64,000 nt of DNA from Pyropia haitanensis (lineage: Eukaryota > Rhodophyta > Bangiophyceae > Bangiales > Bangiaceae), in assembly GCA_008729055.1 (NCBI GenBank), contig SDUX01000008.1, positions 1,116,001 through 1,180,000 on the forward strand, in the 5' to 3' direction. The position numbers were made by a program, and so were the translations under genes. Under the pieces are notes generated by a model, which was not told the origin of the DNA, ran no database searches, and saw only the letters and a list, made by a program, of their open reading frames with translations. Each line of letters starts with the position of its first letter. The stretch's first letter is position 1. This document shows, piece after piece, positions 34,511 through 45,650 of this stretch.

Positions 34511-35410
34511 CGGCGCTGGGGGCACCGGCGGGGGTGCGGTGGGCGTGGGGTGCAGGTGCCGGGAGGGGGCGGGGGGGGGGGGGTGGGGGGCGCCGGTGGC
34601 GGACGAGGCACGGCGGTGGGGTTGGGTGGGAGGGCGGCGGTGAGAGTGGGGGGGGACGGCGGGGGGGGGGGGGGGGGTGGGTGGATGGGGTTGACGGGAC
34701 TGCCGGAGGCGTCTGGTTGAGGGGGGTGGGCGGCGGGGGGGGGGGGGGGGGGGCGCGGCTGCCCGCTTGCTGCGAGGGGGGGAGGGGGGGGGGGGGGGGG
34801 GACCGCCGCGTGGCGCCAGCGATGGGTGGTGGCGGCGGCGGTTGTGGCGTCAGCACCGGGGGCGGCGGTCGCGGCCGCGGCGGCGGCGGCGGCGACGGCC
34901 GTGGCGGCGGCGGCGGCGGCGACCGCGGTTGCGGCAGCGGGGGTGAGAGCGGGACCAGGGGCGGACGACGCGGCCACAGGCGACTCGAGTCGAGAAATGG
35001 CGGCGGGGCTAGCAACGCGCCCGCGGCGCGGCGCGGGGCTGGCCGCCCGGCCTACGCGGCGGGCGCTACGGTGGGGGCGTCGCGCCGCCGCGGTGGGGAG
35101 CGGGCCGCCCGCGGCGCGGCGGCGCGGCGGGCGGCCGACGGGACGGCCGCGGGCGCCACGCGCGCCACCGCACACGCGGCAAGGCCAACCCGCCGGCACG
35201 GTGCTCGACGCGCGCGGACGGCGGGGGCGGTGGCGACCGCCACGGCGCGGGCGTGCACTCCAACCCCCCCTCTTCACCTCCCCCCCCCACACTTGCGGAA
35301 CCCCCCCCCCCCCCAAACCCCCCCCACCCCACTACCTGCCGGCCCTCCCCCGCGCCGCCCTTCCCCCCCTCCCGCGCCGCCGGGTGCCCCCCCCCCGTGC
35401 CACGCTGGTC
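34511..35410. other. Spacer between convergent genes, no recognised gene
   Basis: Very G-rich at 34560-34800 (several runs of 10 or more G), then a CGG-rich island at 34830-35240 and C runs at 35280-35330. Frames are open on both strands but give only Ala/Arg/Pro sequence. Confidence 0.5.
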
Positions 35411-36332
35411 TCACCGCAGCCACCAGCCGTCCCCACCGTCATCATCCGCGGGCACCCGCCCCGCCGCCCGCTCCGCCGCGTCGGCCGCGTCGGCCGCCGC
35501 GACGGCGGCCAGCCACGCCGGCCGGGGCGCCCACACGGGCGGCGGCGCGTCGGGGGCGGCGGCGGCGGCCGCCGCCGCGGCGGCCGCGTCGGCCGCGGCG
35601 GTGGTGGCGGGGTCTGCCAGCTGCGCGCGGCCGCAGCGGAGGAGGTTGCGGAGCTTGCCGGTGCAGCTGTCGACGGTGCCGTCGCGGTAGTAGGTGGTGA
35701 ACTGGTGGCCGGGGCCTGCCGGGTGGAAGGCACGGCGGGTGGGTTGGGGGGGGCGGCAGCCGCGCCCCGCAGGGGAAGAGGGGGGGGGAGGCAGCGGCGA
35801 GCGGGGAAAAGAGGAGGAAAAGAAACGGCGGCGGGTGCACAGGAGCACGTCAGTCCCAGTGCTGGGCACGGCGGCGGCGGCCGGCGGAACGGGGAGGTCA
35901 CCCCCCCCACTGATGGGCGCGCATCGCAGGGTGTGAGATGGGAGTGACACGACACACACAAAAAAAAAAAGAAAAACAAAAGAAAGGTAGGGCGGGAAAC
36001 GAGGGACGGGCGCAGCGGGAGGCGGGGAAGAGACGGACAGTCGAGCGGTCCAACGGCGAGCGACCAGACGTACTGTAGCAGTAGTAGAGAGCGTCAAAGG
36101 CGTGCAGGCAGCTGCGAGGAGGGGCAGGAGGAGCGGTGGGCGGCGCCGGCGCCGGCGGGGGGGCCGCGGCTGCCGTCACCGACGCCGCGGCCGCCGCCGC
36201 GGCCGCCGCTGGCGGTGGCGGCGGCGGCGGCGGCGGCGACGGCGGCGGCGGCGGCGGCGGCGCGGCCGCCGGGACCGGCGGGTCCACCGGCGCCGCCGGC
36301 TGGGGCGGCGGTGGAGAGGGAATGGGCGCCAT
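35411..36332 (-). CDS. EMI1/DUF3128 family protein
   Basis: Two exons. Exon 1 (36332-36074) runs MAPIPSPPPP, an Ala/Pro stretch, then SCLHAFDALYYCYS. A 358-nt intron (GTACGT...CGGCAG, 36073-35716) splits the Ser codon. Exon 2 (35715-35411) gives PGHQFTTYYRDGTVDSCTGK and LRNLLRCGRAQLADP. The joined block C---FDAL-YCYSPGHQ---YYRDG--D-C--K---L--C is the DUF3128 signature. Yeast Emi1, which is needed for early meiotic gene induction and respiration, belongs to this family; the spaced cysteines suggest a twin-cysteine helical hairpin. Total about 187 residues, with an Ala-rich tail ending DDGGDGWWLR. A longer frame opens to 36539, but MAPIPS is the better start because the upstream residues look non-coding. 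Confidence 0.85.
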
Positions 36333-37463
36333 GGCCACCGCCAGGCGGTCGTGTCCGGCACCCGCAACGATGCGGGCGTGCCCAGCAGCGGGGCGGGCGT
36401 GCCCAGCAGCGGAGTGGGCGTGCCCGACAGCGGAGCGCGGCAGTGCGGTGGCGACACACGCGGGCCGCACCGCCCACGACGGGAGAGAACTCGACGAGCA
36501 AGGTCGGCCCCCGCGCGTGCACTCCCGCCGACGTTCCATAAGACCACTATAGAATTACACCAATGTGACCCAGAAACTACTGTCCGCGAAGTTCGGCAGC
36601 GCGTGAATCAATGCGCAACGTGAAAGCGACAGCCTGCATGCAAGTACGGTGAAGCACCGCACGTGCGGGTGAGTCCAAGGTTGGAGCTCGGGGCACGCAC
36701 TTCCCCCGCCGATACGCTCAAGTCTGTCGTCCTCGTGGCTGCGCGCCGTTTGGCACTTTGAAAGGGTCGCGTATCGAGACCCGGCCTGCCAGGACGGCGC
36801 CCTCCACGCCCGCCCCCGTCGCCCTGACAGCAGATATTTCTTCCCAGACAGCTCGCCCACGCAGCCGAGACCCTGGACGTGGGCGGAATACCCCTTCCAA
36901 CGCCCGCATCTGTCGGGTCCAGCACCGCCGCGGTGAGTGCGGAGCGCAAGCGCCCGAACCCTCACGCGGAAAGAACAAAAAAGCCTCGAGGGCGAGAACA
37001 GCCGACGCGTCTGGCGGCGTCGCGCGCGACGGCGGCCATCGTCCATGCCCACTTTGGGCGCCGGAGAAGGGTCCCGACGTCGCGGCCATGATCCAGCAGC
37101 GTCTCATCCCCCGCGCAGCCAATGACCAGCGCCGCCGCCCTCTCCGCCCTGTTCAAGAGACACGCGCCCAGCAGGCATGCTGCCGCTGTGGCCAACTAAA
37201 CTAGAGTGTGTGTCCATAGCATACCGTCGAGGCGGGGGAAACAAGGCGACCCTTCCACAATCCTGATGCGGCGGGCGCGGAAGCCAGGCGAGTCGGCCTG
37301 CCGCCGGGGACTGGGACGCGGATAGCAGCCCGGGTCGCCGTCGGGTCGGCTGTCCGCGCGTCGAGCTTTGACCGCCGGTTTGCACGCGCGGTCTACCGGC
37401 AATTAGCCGTGCCCATCTTTGGTCAATCTCACTGTACCCCCCCCACGCGCCCTTTCACACCCT
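36333..37463. other. Lower-GC spacer, no recognised gene
   Basis: A short imperfect repeat at 36380-36430 (GCGGGCGTGCCCAGCA and variants, about 18-bp steps) is followed by about 900 bp of mixed composition with short open frames only. Nothing recognisable. Confidence 0.5.
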
Positions 37464-38153
37464 GCGCAGTGCTGCCAAGAGCAGGATCCACGACAAGCCT
37501 GTTTCTTCTTGTGCTGGGCTTGTCAAGTCTTGTCAAGCGCTTGTCAACCGCCCGGCGGCACAATGACAATTCTCGATCGAATATCGCACTCAATTGGTGA
37601 AGAAGTGCGACGAAGTGCGTCTCGTTAAGCAACGAAGAGTACATATGAACAGCGACAATTTCCACCAGAAATGCTGATCAGTGAGATGAACAAGTCTCAA
37701 GGAGGCCTCACCGAGACGCGCACACCCCCCCGGTCGTGTAATGTCTCAAACAGAGGTCCCCTAGACCACAAGAAAAGCCATACGGCCGACGTTTACGGCT
37801 GTACTTCCTCTTAGTACGCGTCGAAAAGCCCAAATGGACGGCTGCGACTGCGGTGCTGTCACGGCAAAGGTATTGTTGACGACTTGTCAATCCTTGTCAA
37901 AGTGATGATCATATCTTCATTTCACGACTTTTTTTATATGCCCAGGTACGCACCATCACGGTGCTTCTGGTCATACCATCAGACCTGTGTTTTGTTGATA
38001 TACAGAGGTATCGTGCAACGTATAATGGCCTTTTGACTGTGGCCCTGATGGGGGTGTGCGGGGCGTTGCAGTGGGGCTACCTGACAAGCCTTGCACGTTG
38101 CTTGACCATGAAAAACAGGCTGGTCGTGGATCCTGCTGTTGTCGTCACTGCGC
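37464..38153. mobile_element. 690-bp TIR element (MITE-like), GCGCAGTG family
   Basis: Ends GCGCAGTG at 37464-37471 and CACTGCGC at 38146-38153. The arms then continue with long imperfect matches, including the shared block GCAGGATCCACGAC-AGCCTG on both sides, about 60-70 bp in all. The interior contains several GTCAAG/CTTGTCAA words and no significant reading frame. No target-site duplication could be recognised. It shares terminal sequence with elements at 45498 and 46683. Confidence 0.65.
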
Positions 38154-40841
38154 TGTAGGTCGCAGGACTCTGCGCGCAAAACGACGAGACGACCGGGACT
38201 GTCTCCCCTATCTACTCACACCACCGCGGTCGCCGCCGTCCGCGGCGAGCCGCACGCAAGCTGTCGCGGGGGATGTATCCGCCCCCTCCCCAGGCTTCAC
38301 CCCTCCAGCAACACTGGCCGCGAAGCAGCCGCGCCGCGTTCATGGTGCCGGGCGGGGCGCGCCCACGATCCAGCGTATTGGCCTGGGCGAGAACCCCCCC
38401 GCGCGGCGCGGCACGCCCTCGACCTGTCCCCGCCTCGCCCCGTCTAGACGCCACCAGACGCCCCCCTCCCAGGCCGGTCCCTTGTGAATGGCCGAGCTTC
38501 GTTCTGCGTCTGGTGCTTATTCTTTGCATCGCCGCCGCGCGCGGCAGGCACCAGCTCCCGAGGCCCGTGGCTCGAGGTGGGGGGGAACCCACTCCGCCTG
38601 GTGGTGGCTTACTTTGGGGGGGGGCGCGACGCCAGGCCGGACACCCCCCGCTGCGCGTAGCCAATCAGCGGCGCGCATCCCTTTGGACAACGATGCCATC
38701 AATCCCCCCATGGCCCCATTTTTCTTGACGAGCCGGTGGCTGCAGCCAGCTGGTGCACAGAGGGCGTGGTGGGTGGGGGTGAGGGGTGACTTGGCTCTTT
38801 GGCAGCCGGCGCCCACCAGTCGCGTGACTTGGCAAGGCTGGGGGGGCTAACAGCAGCCACGCCGGGCAGCACTGTCCAACTGGGGCTGGTCCGGTCGGCG
38901 CCGCCAGCCCGCAGCTTCAGACCTCTGCCGAGGACCCGCCGCCCTCTCCGCTTGCAAGAGCCTCCCTCGAGATTCTCGGGATCCCCGCCAAGATAGCAGC
39001 GCCCATGCAAGCCCCCCCCACCTCTGATCTCCGGCCCGGCGCCCGCAGAGACACCTGGTTTCTTTCGCCGTATTCCGATATCGAGGATGGGACCGCCACG
39101 TAGGCACTTGCGATGTGGGTAACGGGCGGGGGGCAGCCCCCGACCCCCCAGTACGTGGCCGTGGCCGTCAAAGGTGGTGGAGCGGGGCGGAGGGGGGCCG
39201 CCGTGTGCCACGATGATCGGCGGCTGGCGGGCGCCTGCGGGCAGCCCCCCCCCCACGTGCTGCACCCGTGCCGGTGGATCGCCGGGCCGAAGCCCGCCGT
39301 CACGGACCCTGCCATTTTCACCCCCCCAACAGCGCCTCCCCGCGGGGGGGACCAAGCGGCCGTCGTTCACGCATGAGTCGTGGCGGGCGGTCTCGCCCGT
39401 GGCCGCCGCCGCGGCCGTGGACCATATCTTTTGTGGGACCCGCCGCCAGCACCCCGCGACTCGGAGTCGGCGGCTCGCAGCCAAGGAAATTGATACCCCC
39501 CCCTCCCATCCCACCCCTCGCCGCACCGACGGAGGTGGCCGGACGGGTCACCGCGGAGGGGGAGCGCCCCCGCACCGACGGGCCTTCCAAGACACGCGTG
39601 TCACGACTCGCCCCCGTCGCGTGGGCCTTGCCGGAGGCCGAGCCTCGGGCGGTGTGGATCGAGGTCTGTGGGCGGCGCGGCCGCGCTCGCCGAGGACACG
39701 GCAGCACAGCTGGCGATCTCGGCTCCCCCTCTCGCGCCCTCCCCCCGCCCCCCTCCTGTGGGTCTCAAACTGGGAGAGGGCACGACCCGCCATCCTATGC
39801 GCTGGAGAGGAGACACGTGCATCGCTCGCGCCCGAGCCGTCGACCGCCGCCCACCCCCTCCATAGCTCCTCCGCGGGGTGCATGGTTCTCTGCGGCCCTC
39901 CCGGGCAATCCACCCGGAACGCAGGTCTCTCACCCCCCCCCCCCCCACGGTGGTCGCTTCCCTCCCCCCAGTTAGCCCACGTCCAGGTTACGTCGCAGCG
40001 CCCACCCCCCCCCCCCCCGACCGCCCCGCACTTCCCTCCATGTTGCGGTCGGTCACTGCCGTGCAGCGGGGGGCAGACGCGCGACGGCCGCCCCCACTCG
40101 CCCCGCGCTCTCCGTCCCGCTCGCACCCCCCCCCCCCCCCCCCCCCCCCGCCCGCCGTCCGGCCGCCGTCGCACAGCCGCATACGTCGGCCAGCCCGCCG
40201 CCGGCCGGAGTGTGTCACTGTTCAAGCCGCGCCGCCGCGTGGTCGGGCGGCCGTACCCCCCGCCCGCCGGCCGGTGCCCTGACCGTGCCCTAGCCGCAAG
40301 CGGCGGTCGGCGCAGGACGCCACGGGTGCTGGAAGGGTGCAAGCGGCGGGCGGCGCCGTGCCCACGCGTCCGCCTCGACCCGTCCCCGTGCCGCCGCCGC
40401 CCTTCCGTAACGCCGTTATCAGCGTAGCCAGCTGCCGCGGCGCAGCGGGCGTTGCGGCTCGGCTGGTGGGCGCGCCGGCGGTCCACCCTGCTTTCCCGCA
40501 TCGGGCCCCCCCCCACCGCCCCCGCCGCCCCCCCCCCCCCCCCCCGCGTCGGCGACCGCTCGCGCGGTGCCACGGTGGCGAGCCCACTGGCGTGTGTTGT
40601 GATCCGCGCCGCGCGCTCACCCGCCCGCAGGAGTGTCAAGTCGTGCTGCGGCCGCCGCCATTACCAGCGGAGACGTTCGCCATCGCCGCCCCTCATCCAC
40701 GACTTTTTGTGTTGCGTGTCGTTCCGCCGGCGTCTCAGTGTCGCTCGTAGTCCCCCTCACCCTACCCCACCTCACCCCATCCGGTGCACCCCCCCCCACC
40801 CTCCCACGCGCAGACAGCCGCCGCGGCGCGGGGTGGGCGCC
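38154..40841. other. Long spacer upstream of MYB, no recognised gene
   Basis: 2.7 kb of mixed composition with C runs at 39937-39948, 40010-40018 and 40126-40149 (24 C). Many short open frames on both strands, none with a recognisable domain or with the Ala/Gly-rich coding style of the real genes here. The last few hundred bases should carry the MYB promoter; a GCGCAG at 40808-40813 may be a 5' UTR intron acceptor. Confidence 0.5.
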
Positions 40842-42985
40842 ATGATGGACGCCCCCTTTGTCGACGGTCCCGGCCAAACCTTCTTCCTGACGCCCTCCCT
40901 CCATGGCGCCGCCGCCGCCCAGCCGTCGTCGCCCGCCTTGACGCTTGTGCCGGCGACCGCGGCGGCGGGGTCGGCCGTCGAGCCGACGGCCGCCGCACCG
41001 CCCGCCTTGGCTGCGCCCAGCCACCATGGGGGGGGGCTCCCCGGCGAGGCGGCCGCCCGGCTGTCGCCGCCGCGGCCGCCGGGCGGGGCGGTGCACCCCC
41101 CGCTCGCCGCCGGGCGGGGTGCCCTCGAAGCGGTGGCGGCGGCGGCGGCTGCGGCGGCGGCGGACGCGTCGGCACTCCCCCCCCCGCCCCCGCCCCCTCC
41201 CCCCGAGATCCGCACGTTTGCCGGCAAGGTGCGCAGCGGCACGCCCGGCAGCCGCATCACCAAGGGCCCTTGGTCGGCGACGGAGGACGCGACGCTCCGC
41301 GGCCTCGTCCGCCGGTCGGGCGCGCGCAACTGGGCGGTCATCGCCGCGGCGCTGCGCGGGCGGACGGGCAAGCAGTGCCGGGAGCGGTGGCTCAACCACC
41401 TCGACCCGGCCATCGTCAAGGCCGCGTGGACGGCCGCAGAGGACGATGTGCTCGTCGCGTGGCACGGCCGGCTGGGCAACGCGTGGGCCAAGATCGCCGC
41501 GCACCTGCCGGGGCGGACGGACAACAGCATCAAGAACCGGTGGAACTCGACGCTCCGCCGGCGGGGGGAGGAAGGGGGGGGGGTGCCGCCGGGGGGGGGG
41601 GGGACGGCAGCGCCCCAGAGACGACGCCGGCGACGCCGCCCACCTCCCCGCCGCTGCCCTTGTGTGGCGGCTTGGACGGGGTGACGCCCCCGCCCGTGCC
41701 CATGACGGCCGTGACGGCGACGGCGGCGGCGGTGGCGCCACCCTCGCTGTCCACAGGGCCCGCACCGGGCCCTGCCGGCACGTCGTCGACCGTCGCCCGC
41801 GCGTTGTGGCCGCCCGTTGACGCGCGGCGAGGCGCCGAGCGCCCCCCGCCGCCGGCCGCGCCGCCGCGACGGACGGCGCCGTCGCCGCCCGCGGCGGCGG
41901 CGACCGCGCCGACCGCGCCGCCGTCGCTTGCGCCGCCGCTGGCGTTTGCAGAGCCGCCGCCGCCCGCGGCCGGCCGGTGGCCCCCGCCGGGGCGGACCGC
42001 CGCGGCGGGCGCGCCCGCGTCCGGGGCGGCGCCCCCCCCGCCGCCCGTCGAGGAACTGAGCCTGCCGCCCGTGATTGACGACAGCGTCGGCTCCTCCTTT
42101 TCCGCCGTCCCCCAAGGCCTGGACGTGTCCTTGCTCGCCGCCGCGCTCATGGCGCCTGGGCCCATTGGCGCGTGGGGCGGCGCCCCATACCGCGCGTTGG
42201 ACGCGCCAGCCGCGCCGGAGCCCGCGCCGCCGCTCGTACCGCGAGCCCCACGGGACTGCTCGGCGGCAGCGGCCACCTACTACTCTGCTGATGTGGCGGC
42301 GTCGCTCATGGGCGCGGCCGCGGCGACGCCGTCGCCGCGGCCCGCGTCAGCCACCTTTTATTCCACCGGCGCGCCGCCGCTGCCCGTCGACGCGGCGGCG
42401 CCGTCGCCACCGCCTGCCGCCACCGCCGTCTGTGATTCCGCCGGCGTGCTGCTGCCGCTCCCCGTGGACGTGGCGGCGCCGTCGCCGCCGCCCGCGGCGG
42501 CCACCTACTACTCTGGGCGCGCCGCGCCGCCGTCATTGGGCGTCGTTGGCGGCGGCAGCGCGGCGGCGTTGCCTGCCGCCACTGGCCCTGGGACCGGCCG
42601 CGGGTGGCACGGCCTGGGGGGCATGCCGCCGGTGCTGCCGCTGTCGCCGGTCGGGTCAGTCGCGACGCTCAGCTCGGATGAGCTCGAGGCGCTGCTGACG
42701 AGCGGCACCGGTGGGGGCGGCGGTGGCTGCGGCAGCTCTGGCGGTGGGATGGACGCCGACGTCAAGCCCCGCTACGTGGGCGGTGGCTGGGACAAGATGG
42801 GCGGCGGCGGTGGCGGCGGCGGGGGCTACCCGTCGGTGGCGGTGGGTTGCACCGTCAGCGGCGGCGGCGGCGACGTCAAGCCCGGTGGCGGCGGTGGGTG
42901 GGGCGACGACTTCTCGCCAATGGACCACCTGGGCTTGCACCGCGGCGCCTGGGGCGCCGACCCGCCCCGGCCGCCCTTCTGCTGA
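40842..42985 (+). CDS. R2R3-type MYB transcription factor
   Basis: A two-repeat MYB DNA-binding protein, nuclear by inference. R2 is [20 protein letters not shown] then [20 protein letters not shown] with WLNHLDP. R3 is [20 protein letters not shown] then [20 protein letters not shown] with RWNSTLRRR. The regular tryptophans and the GRT-KQCRERW and [11 protein letters not shown] recognition helices are intact. This form is closer to the animal/plant c-MYB-like (3R) class than to plant R2R3 families, and no R1 is visible. Start at 40842 (MMDAPFVDG; a second Met follows at once). About 135 residues of Ala/Pro sequence precede the domain. After R3 the frame changes at G runs 41574-41583 and 41591-41603, then runs open to TGA at 42985. 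The tail holds a partly duplicated Pro/Ser/Tyr block and Gly-rich repeats with two DVKP motifs. Confidence 0.92.
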
Positions 42986-43666
42986 TGGGCCGCCGAGCAC
43001 AGGGGCGGTCCCGTGATGGCCCGGATCCCGCCCCTTCCCTTCTTCCTTTTCTTTTTTTTTTTTGGTATGGTCGCTTTGTATTGTATGACGTGTCTGAAGT
43101 AACTGTTGACCCGCTGGCGGCGTGGTGCTGGGGTTCCCCGCGCCGTGAGCTATAATTTCTCTCTTTTTTGTCTACGCCGGCCACTTGACCGACCTCGACC
43201 GCGTCGGGATCGTGGCCTTGCCCCCCCCACCCTCCCAACGCCCCATCCGCTGGGCATCTTCGCAGACATCAGCAGCTTAATGCACGATACACAACAACTG
43301 ACAACGGCGAAAAAAGTAGAAGAGGACACAGACATAGCGGCCGGCAGGTGCGTGTCGCGATTTTGATGTTCGTCAAACCAGTCCGGCCAGAGGAGCCAGC
43401 TCGTCTCTCTCGGGCGTCTCTCTGCTCGGTAACTAAACGGCAGGGGGTGTTCAACCAGAGAGATGCATCCGTCTTGACCCCTGGTACCTACCCCGACGCG
43501 AACACCGAGGGGCAGCGCTGCGCGCCTCGCCCTCTTCACACCAACGCGCGCCACGTACAGCAGGGGGGGGGGGGTGCGGTGGGGTCAGCGAGGCGAAAAA
43601 AGCGGCTACGTGCACCTGTGAGCAGCCCACCCCGCATGGCCGGCTCCTCCACCCCCTTCCCTCCCT
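42986..43666. other. MYB 3' flank and spacer
   Basis: T-rich sequence at 43040-43095 (a run of 13 T) is the likely MYB 3' UTR. The rest has ordinary composition and no recognisable gene. Confidence 0.5.
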
Positions 43667-45199
43667 TTAACAGGAGAGTCCAGCGGTCGCCGTGCCCATG
43701 AGCGAGCACGGAGGAGGCGTTGATGGCAGCTGTGGCAGCGGCAGCGGCAGCAGCAGCAGCAGCGACAGCGACAACGGCAGCGGCAGCGACAGAAACAGCA
43801 GCAGCGGAAACGGCCGCGACAGCGGAAACGGCCGCGGCAGCGGCGGTGGCACCGGTACCCCTGGAGTGACGCCCCAATCCCGTCCCTGATGCCGTCGCGG
43901 GTGGCGGCCGCGGCTTGGGGTGCCCTCACCAGCGGTGCGATTGCACCGCCGCCACCGTTGAACGCGGCGCCGGAGCCGACAGCGCCGGATGCCGCGAGCG
44001 GGGGAGTTGTCACGGCGCGGTGTCCCCTGCCACCGTCCACCCGGGCGGCCCGTCTTGGCTCCTCCACCCTCCCTGCGGTCCGCGGCGGCAACGGGGGGAT
44101 GGTCCCCAGCTCTAGTAGCCTGTTGCCCGATTGGCAACGTTGACAGCGCGCTGTCCTTCCCACTCCCCCCCCCCCCCGCGCCTTCCACCAGGGCATCACA
44201 GCTTGGCACGCTCCCCCCCCCCTCCCCCAGAACATCCCCCTTGCGCCGCGCCAGCCGCGCGAGCACCTTGCCCAGCGTCGCCACCACCCGCGGCTCCGTC
44301 AGCAGCGCCCACACCCGCGCCGCGTCGGCCGGCGCGTCCGCCGCCCAGGCCGCCGCAAACTCCCGCCGCAACCCCCACTTGGTCGCCACCCGCCCACCGT
44401 CAGCCATCCGCAGCGCCGCCCGCGCGCGGCGTGCCGCAGCAGCAACGACCGCCCGCCCCGCCGCCGCGGGGTCGTGTCTCAAATCCGTCGGCAGGGGCAC
44501 CAGCTCGTCCACGATCCCCGCCTTGGCCGCCGCCGCCGCCGGCAGCAGCACCCCCCCGCGCAGCAGCGCCTCAGCCGGCGCCCAGCCGACGACGCGGGCG
44601 AGCAGCCGCCCCCACACGGCCGGCACGGGGATGCCGAGGGCGACCTCATTCAAGCCCAGCACCGTCCCCCCCCCCGCCACTGCCAGCCGCTCGTCACACG
44701 CCAGCGCCAGCGCCGTGCCGCCCGCCGGGCACGCGCCCGCCACCGCCGCGACGGTGTGCAGCGGCGACGCGTAGAGGCGGGCGAGGAAGGTGGCGGAGGT
44801 GACCCAAAACGTGACAAAGCGGCCGCGGCTCGTTGACGGCGCGTGCAGCTCGGCGAGGTCGTTGCCGGCCGTAAAGACGGGGCGGGCGAGCGCCGACGCA
44901 AAGACCACCGCCCGCACCGGCGCGCCCGCCGCCGCCGCCGCCGACGCTGTGCCGGCCGCTCCGGCACCTGCGGGGGAGGGGGCCGGCGGCGCCACCGCGC
45001 CGGCGGGGAGTGGCGGCGTCACGGGCGGCGGTGCGCCCGCGGCGGCGGCCGCCTCGCACGCATCGAGCGCGGCCAGGAGCGCCGCCCAGACGTCCCCGTT
45101 CATGGCATTGACGGGGGGGCGGTAGAGGGAGATGACCGCCACACCGCCGCCGGCGTCGGTGATGTAGACGGACCGGGGAGGGTCGGGGGGGAGGGCCAT
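43667..45199 (-). CDS. ECI1: Enoyl-CoA delta-isomerase (ECI1-like crotonase)
   Basis: A crotonase-fold enzyme that shifts the double bond of 3-enoyl-CoA to 2-enoyl-CoA in beta-oxidation of unsaturated fatty acids. From Met 45199 (MALPPDPPRSVYI): VAVISLYRPPVNAMNGDVW, VRAVVFASALARPVFTAGND (oxyanion-hole segment), LYASPLHTVAAVAGACPAGG (second oxyanion segment), ALALACDERLAV, VLGLNEVALGIPVPAVW with the catalytic Glu in LNE, and KAGIVDELVPLP. The ACPAGG and LNE-LGI blocks fit ECI1 better than enoyl-CoA hydratase. The conserved domain ends around 44230 (LARLARRKGDVLG). The open frame then continues to 43667 through sequence that does not look like this enzyme, including a Pro/Leu/Ser repeat from AGC/GACAGC repeats, so the true stop may lie near 44150-44220 in another frame after a C run. 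Organelle targeting is not obvious. Confidence 0.87.
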   Translation of the reverse strand: MALPPDPPRSVYITDAGGGVAVISLYRPPVNAMNGDVWAALLAALDACEAAAAAGAPPPVTPPLPAGAVAPPAPSPAGAGAAGTASAAAAAGAPVRAVVFASALARPVFTAGNDLAELHAPSTSRGRFVTFWVTSATFLARLYASPLHTVAAVAGACPAGGTALALACDERLAVAGGGTVLGLNEVALGIPVPAVWGRLLARVVGWAPAEALLRGGVLLPAAAAAKAGIVDELVPLPTDLRHDPAAAGRAVVAAAARRARAALRMADGGRVATKWGLRREFAAAWAADAPADAARVWALLTEPRVVATLGKVLARLARRKGDVLGEGGGSVPSCDALVEGAGGGGSGKDSALSTLPIGQQATRAGDHPPVAAADRREGGGAKTGRPGGRWQGTPRRDNSPARGIRRCRLRRRVQRWRRCNRTAGEGTPSRGRHPRRHQGRDWGVTPGVPVPPPLPRPFPLSRPFPLLLFLSLPLPLSLSLLLLLPLPLPQLPSTPPPCSLMGTATAGLSC

Positions 45200-45497
45200 C
45201 CCGGCAGGCGGTGGGGCGGAGGGGCGGGGGGGGGACGGGACGGGGAAGGAACGTAGTCCCACGCGCCGCCCCCGACACGGACCGCGGATGGGGCTTCCGA
45301 GAGGAGGGCGGGACAAGGTAGGGAGAAGCGCCGCCTAGGGGAGGCTGCGGATAGCTGCGAAAGGAGGACGGCGGAGGGAGGAGCGGGAGGCTGGCTGCCA
45401 TCCACCGCGACCTGGTTCCCGACGCGCGGGCGCGGGGGTCGCGGTGGTGGCGTCTCGCACAACTTGGTCGACACACCGGCATGTGGAACGACCAACA

Positions 45498-45650
45498 GCG
45501 CAGTGGATCCAACACCCTGTACCTACATTTCCAAGCAAAGCGGCGCGTACGGCCTCCGAGGCGGGTTCGGCCACTGTAAGCAGGCCCTCCTGACCCCGTC
45601 AGGGCCACCTTGCACAGAAAAGTAGGTACAGGGTGATAGACCCACTGCGC
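45498..45650. mobile_element. 153-bp MITE, GCGCAGTG family
   Basis: Ends GCGCAGTGG (45498-45506) and CCACTGCGC (45642-45650). The arms continue with CACCCTGTACCTAC at 45513 and its complement ending at 45635, giving about 33 bp of terminal inverted repeat with few mismatches. The 80-bp centre is unrelated sequence. No clear target-site duplication. Confidence 0.7.
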
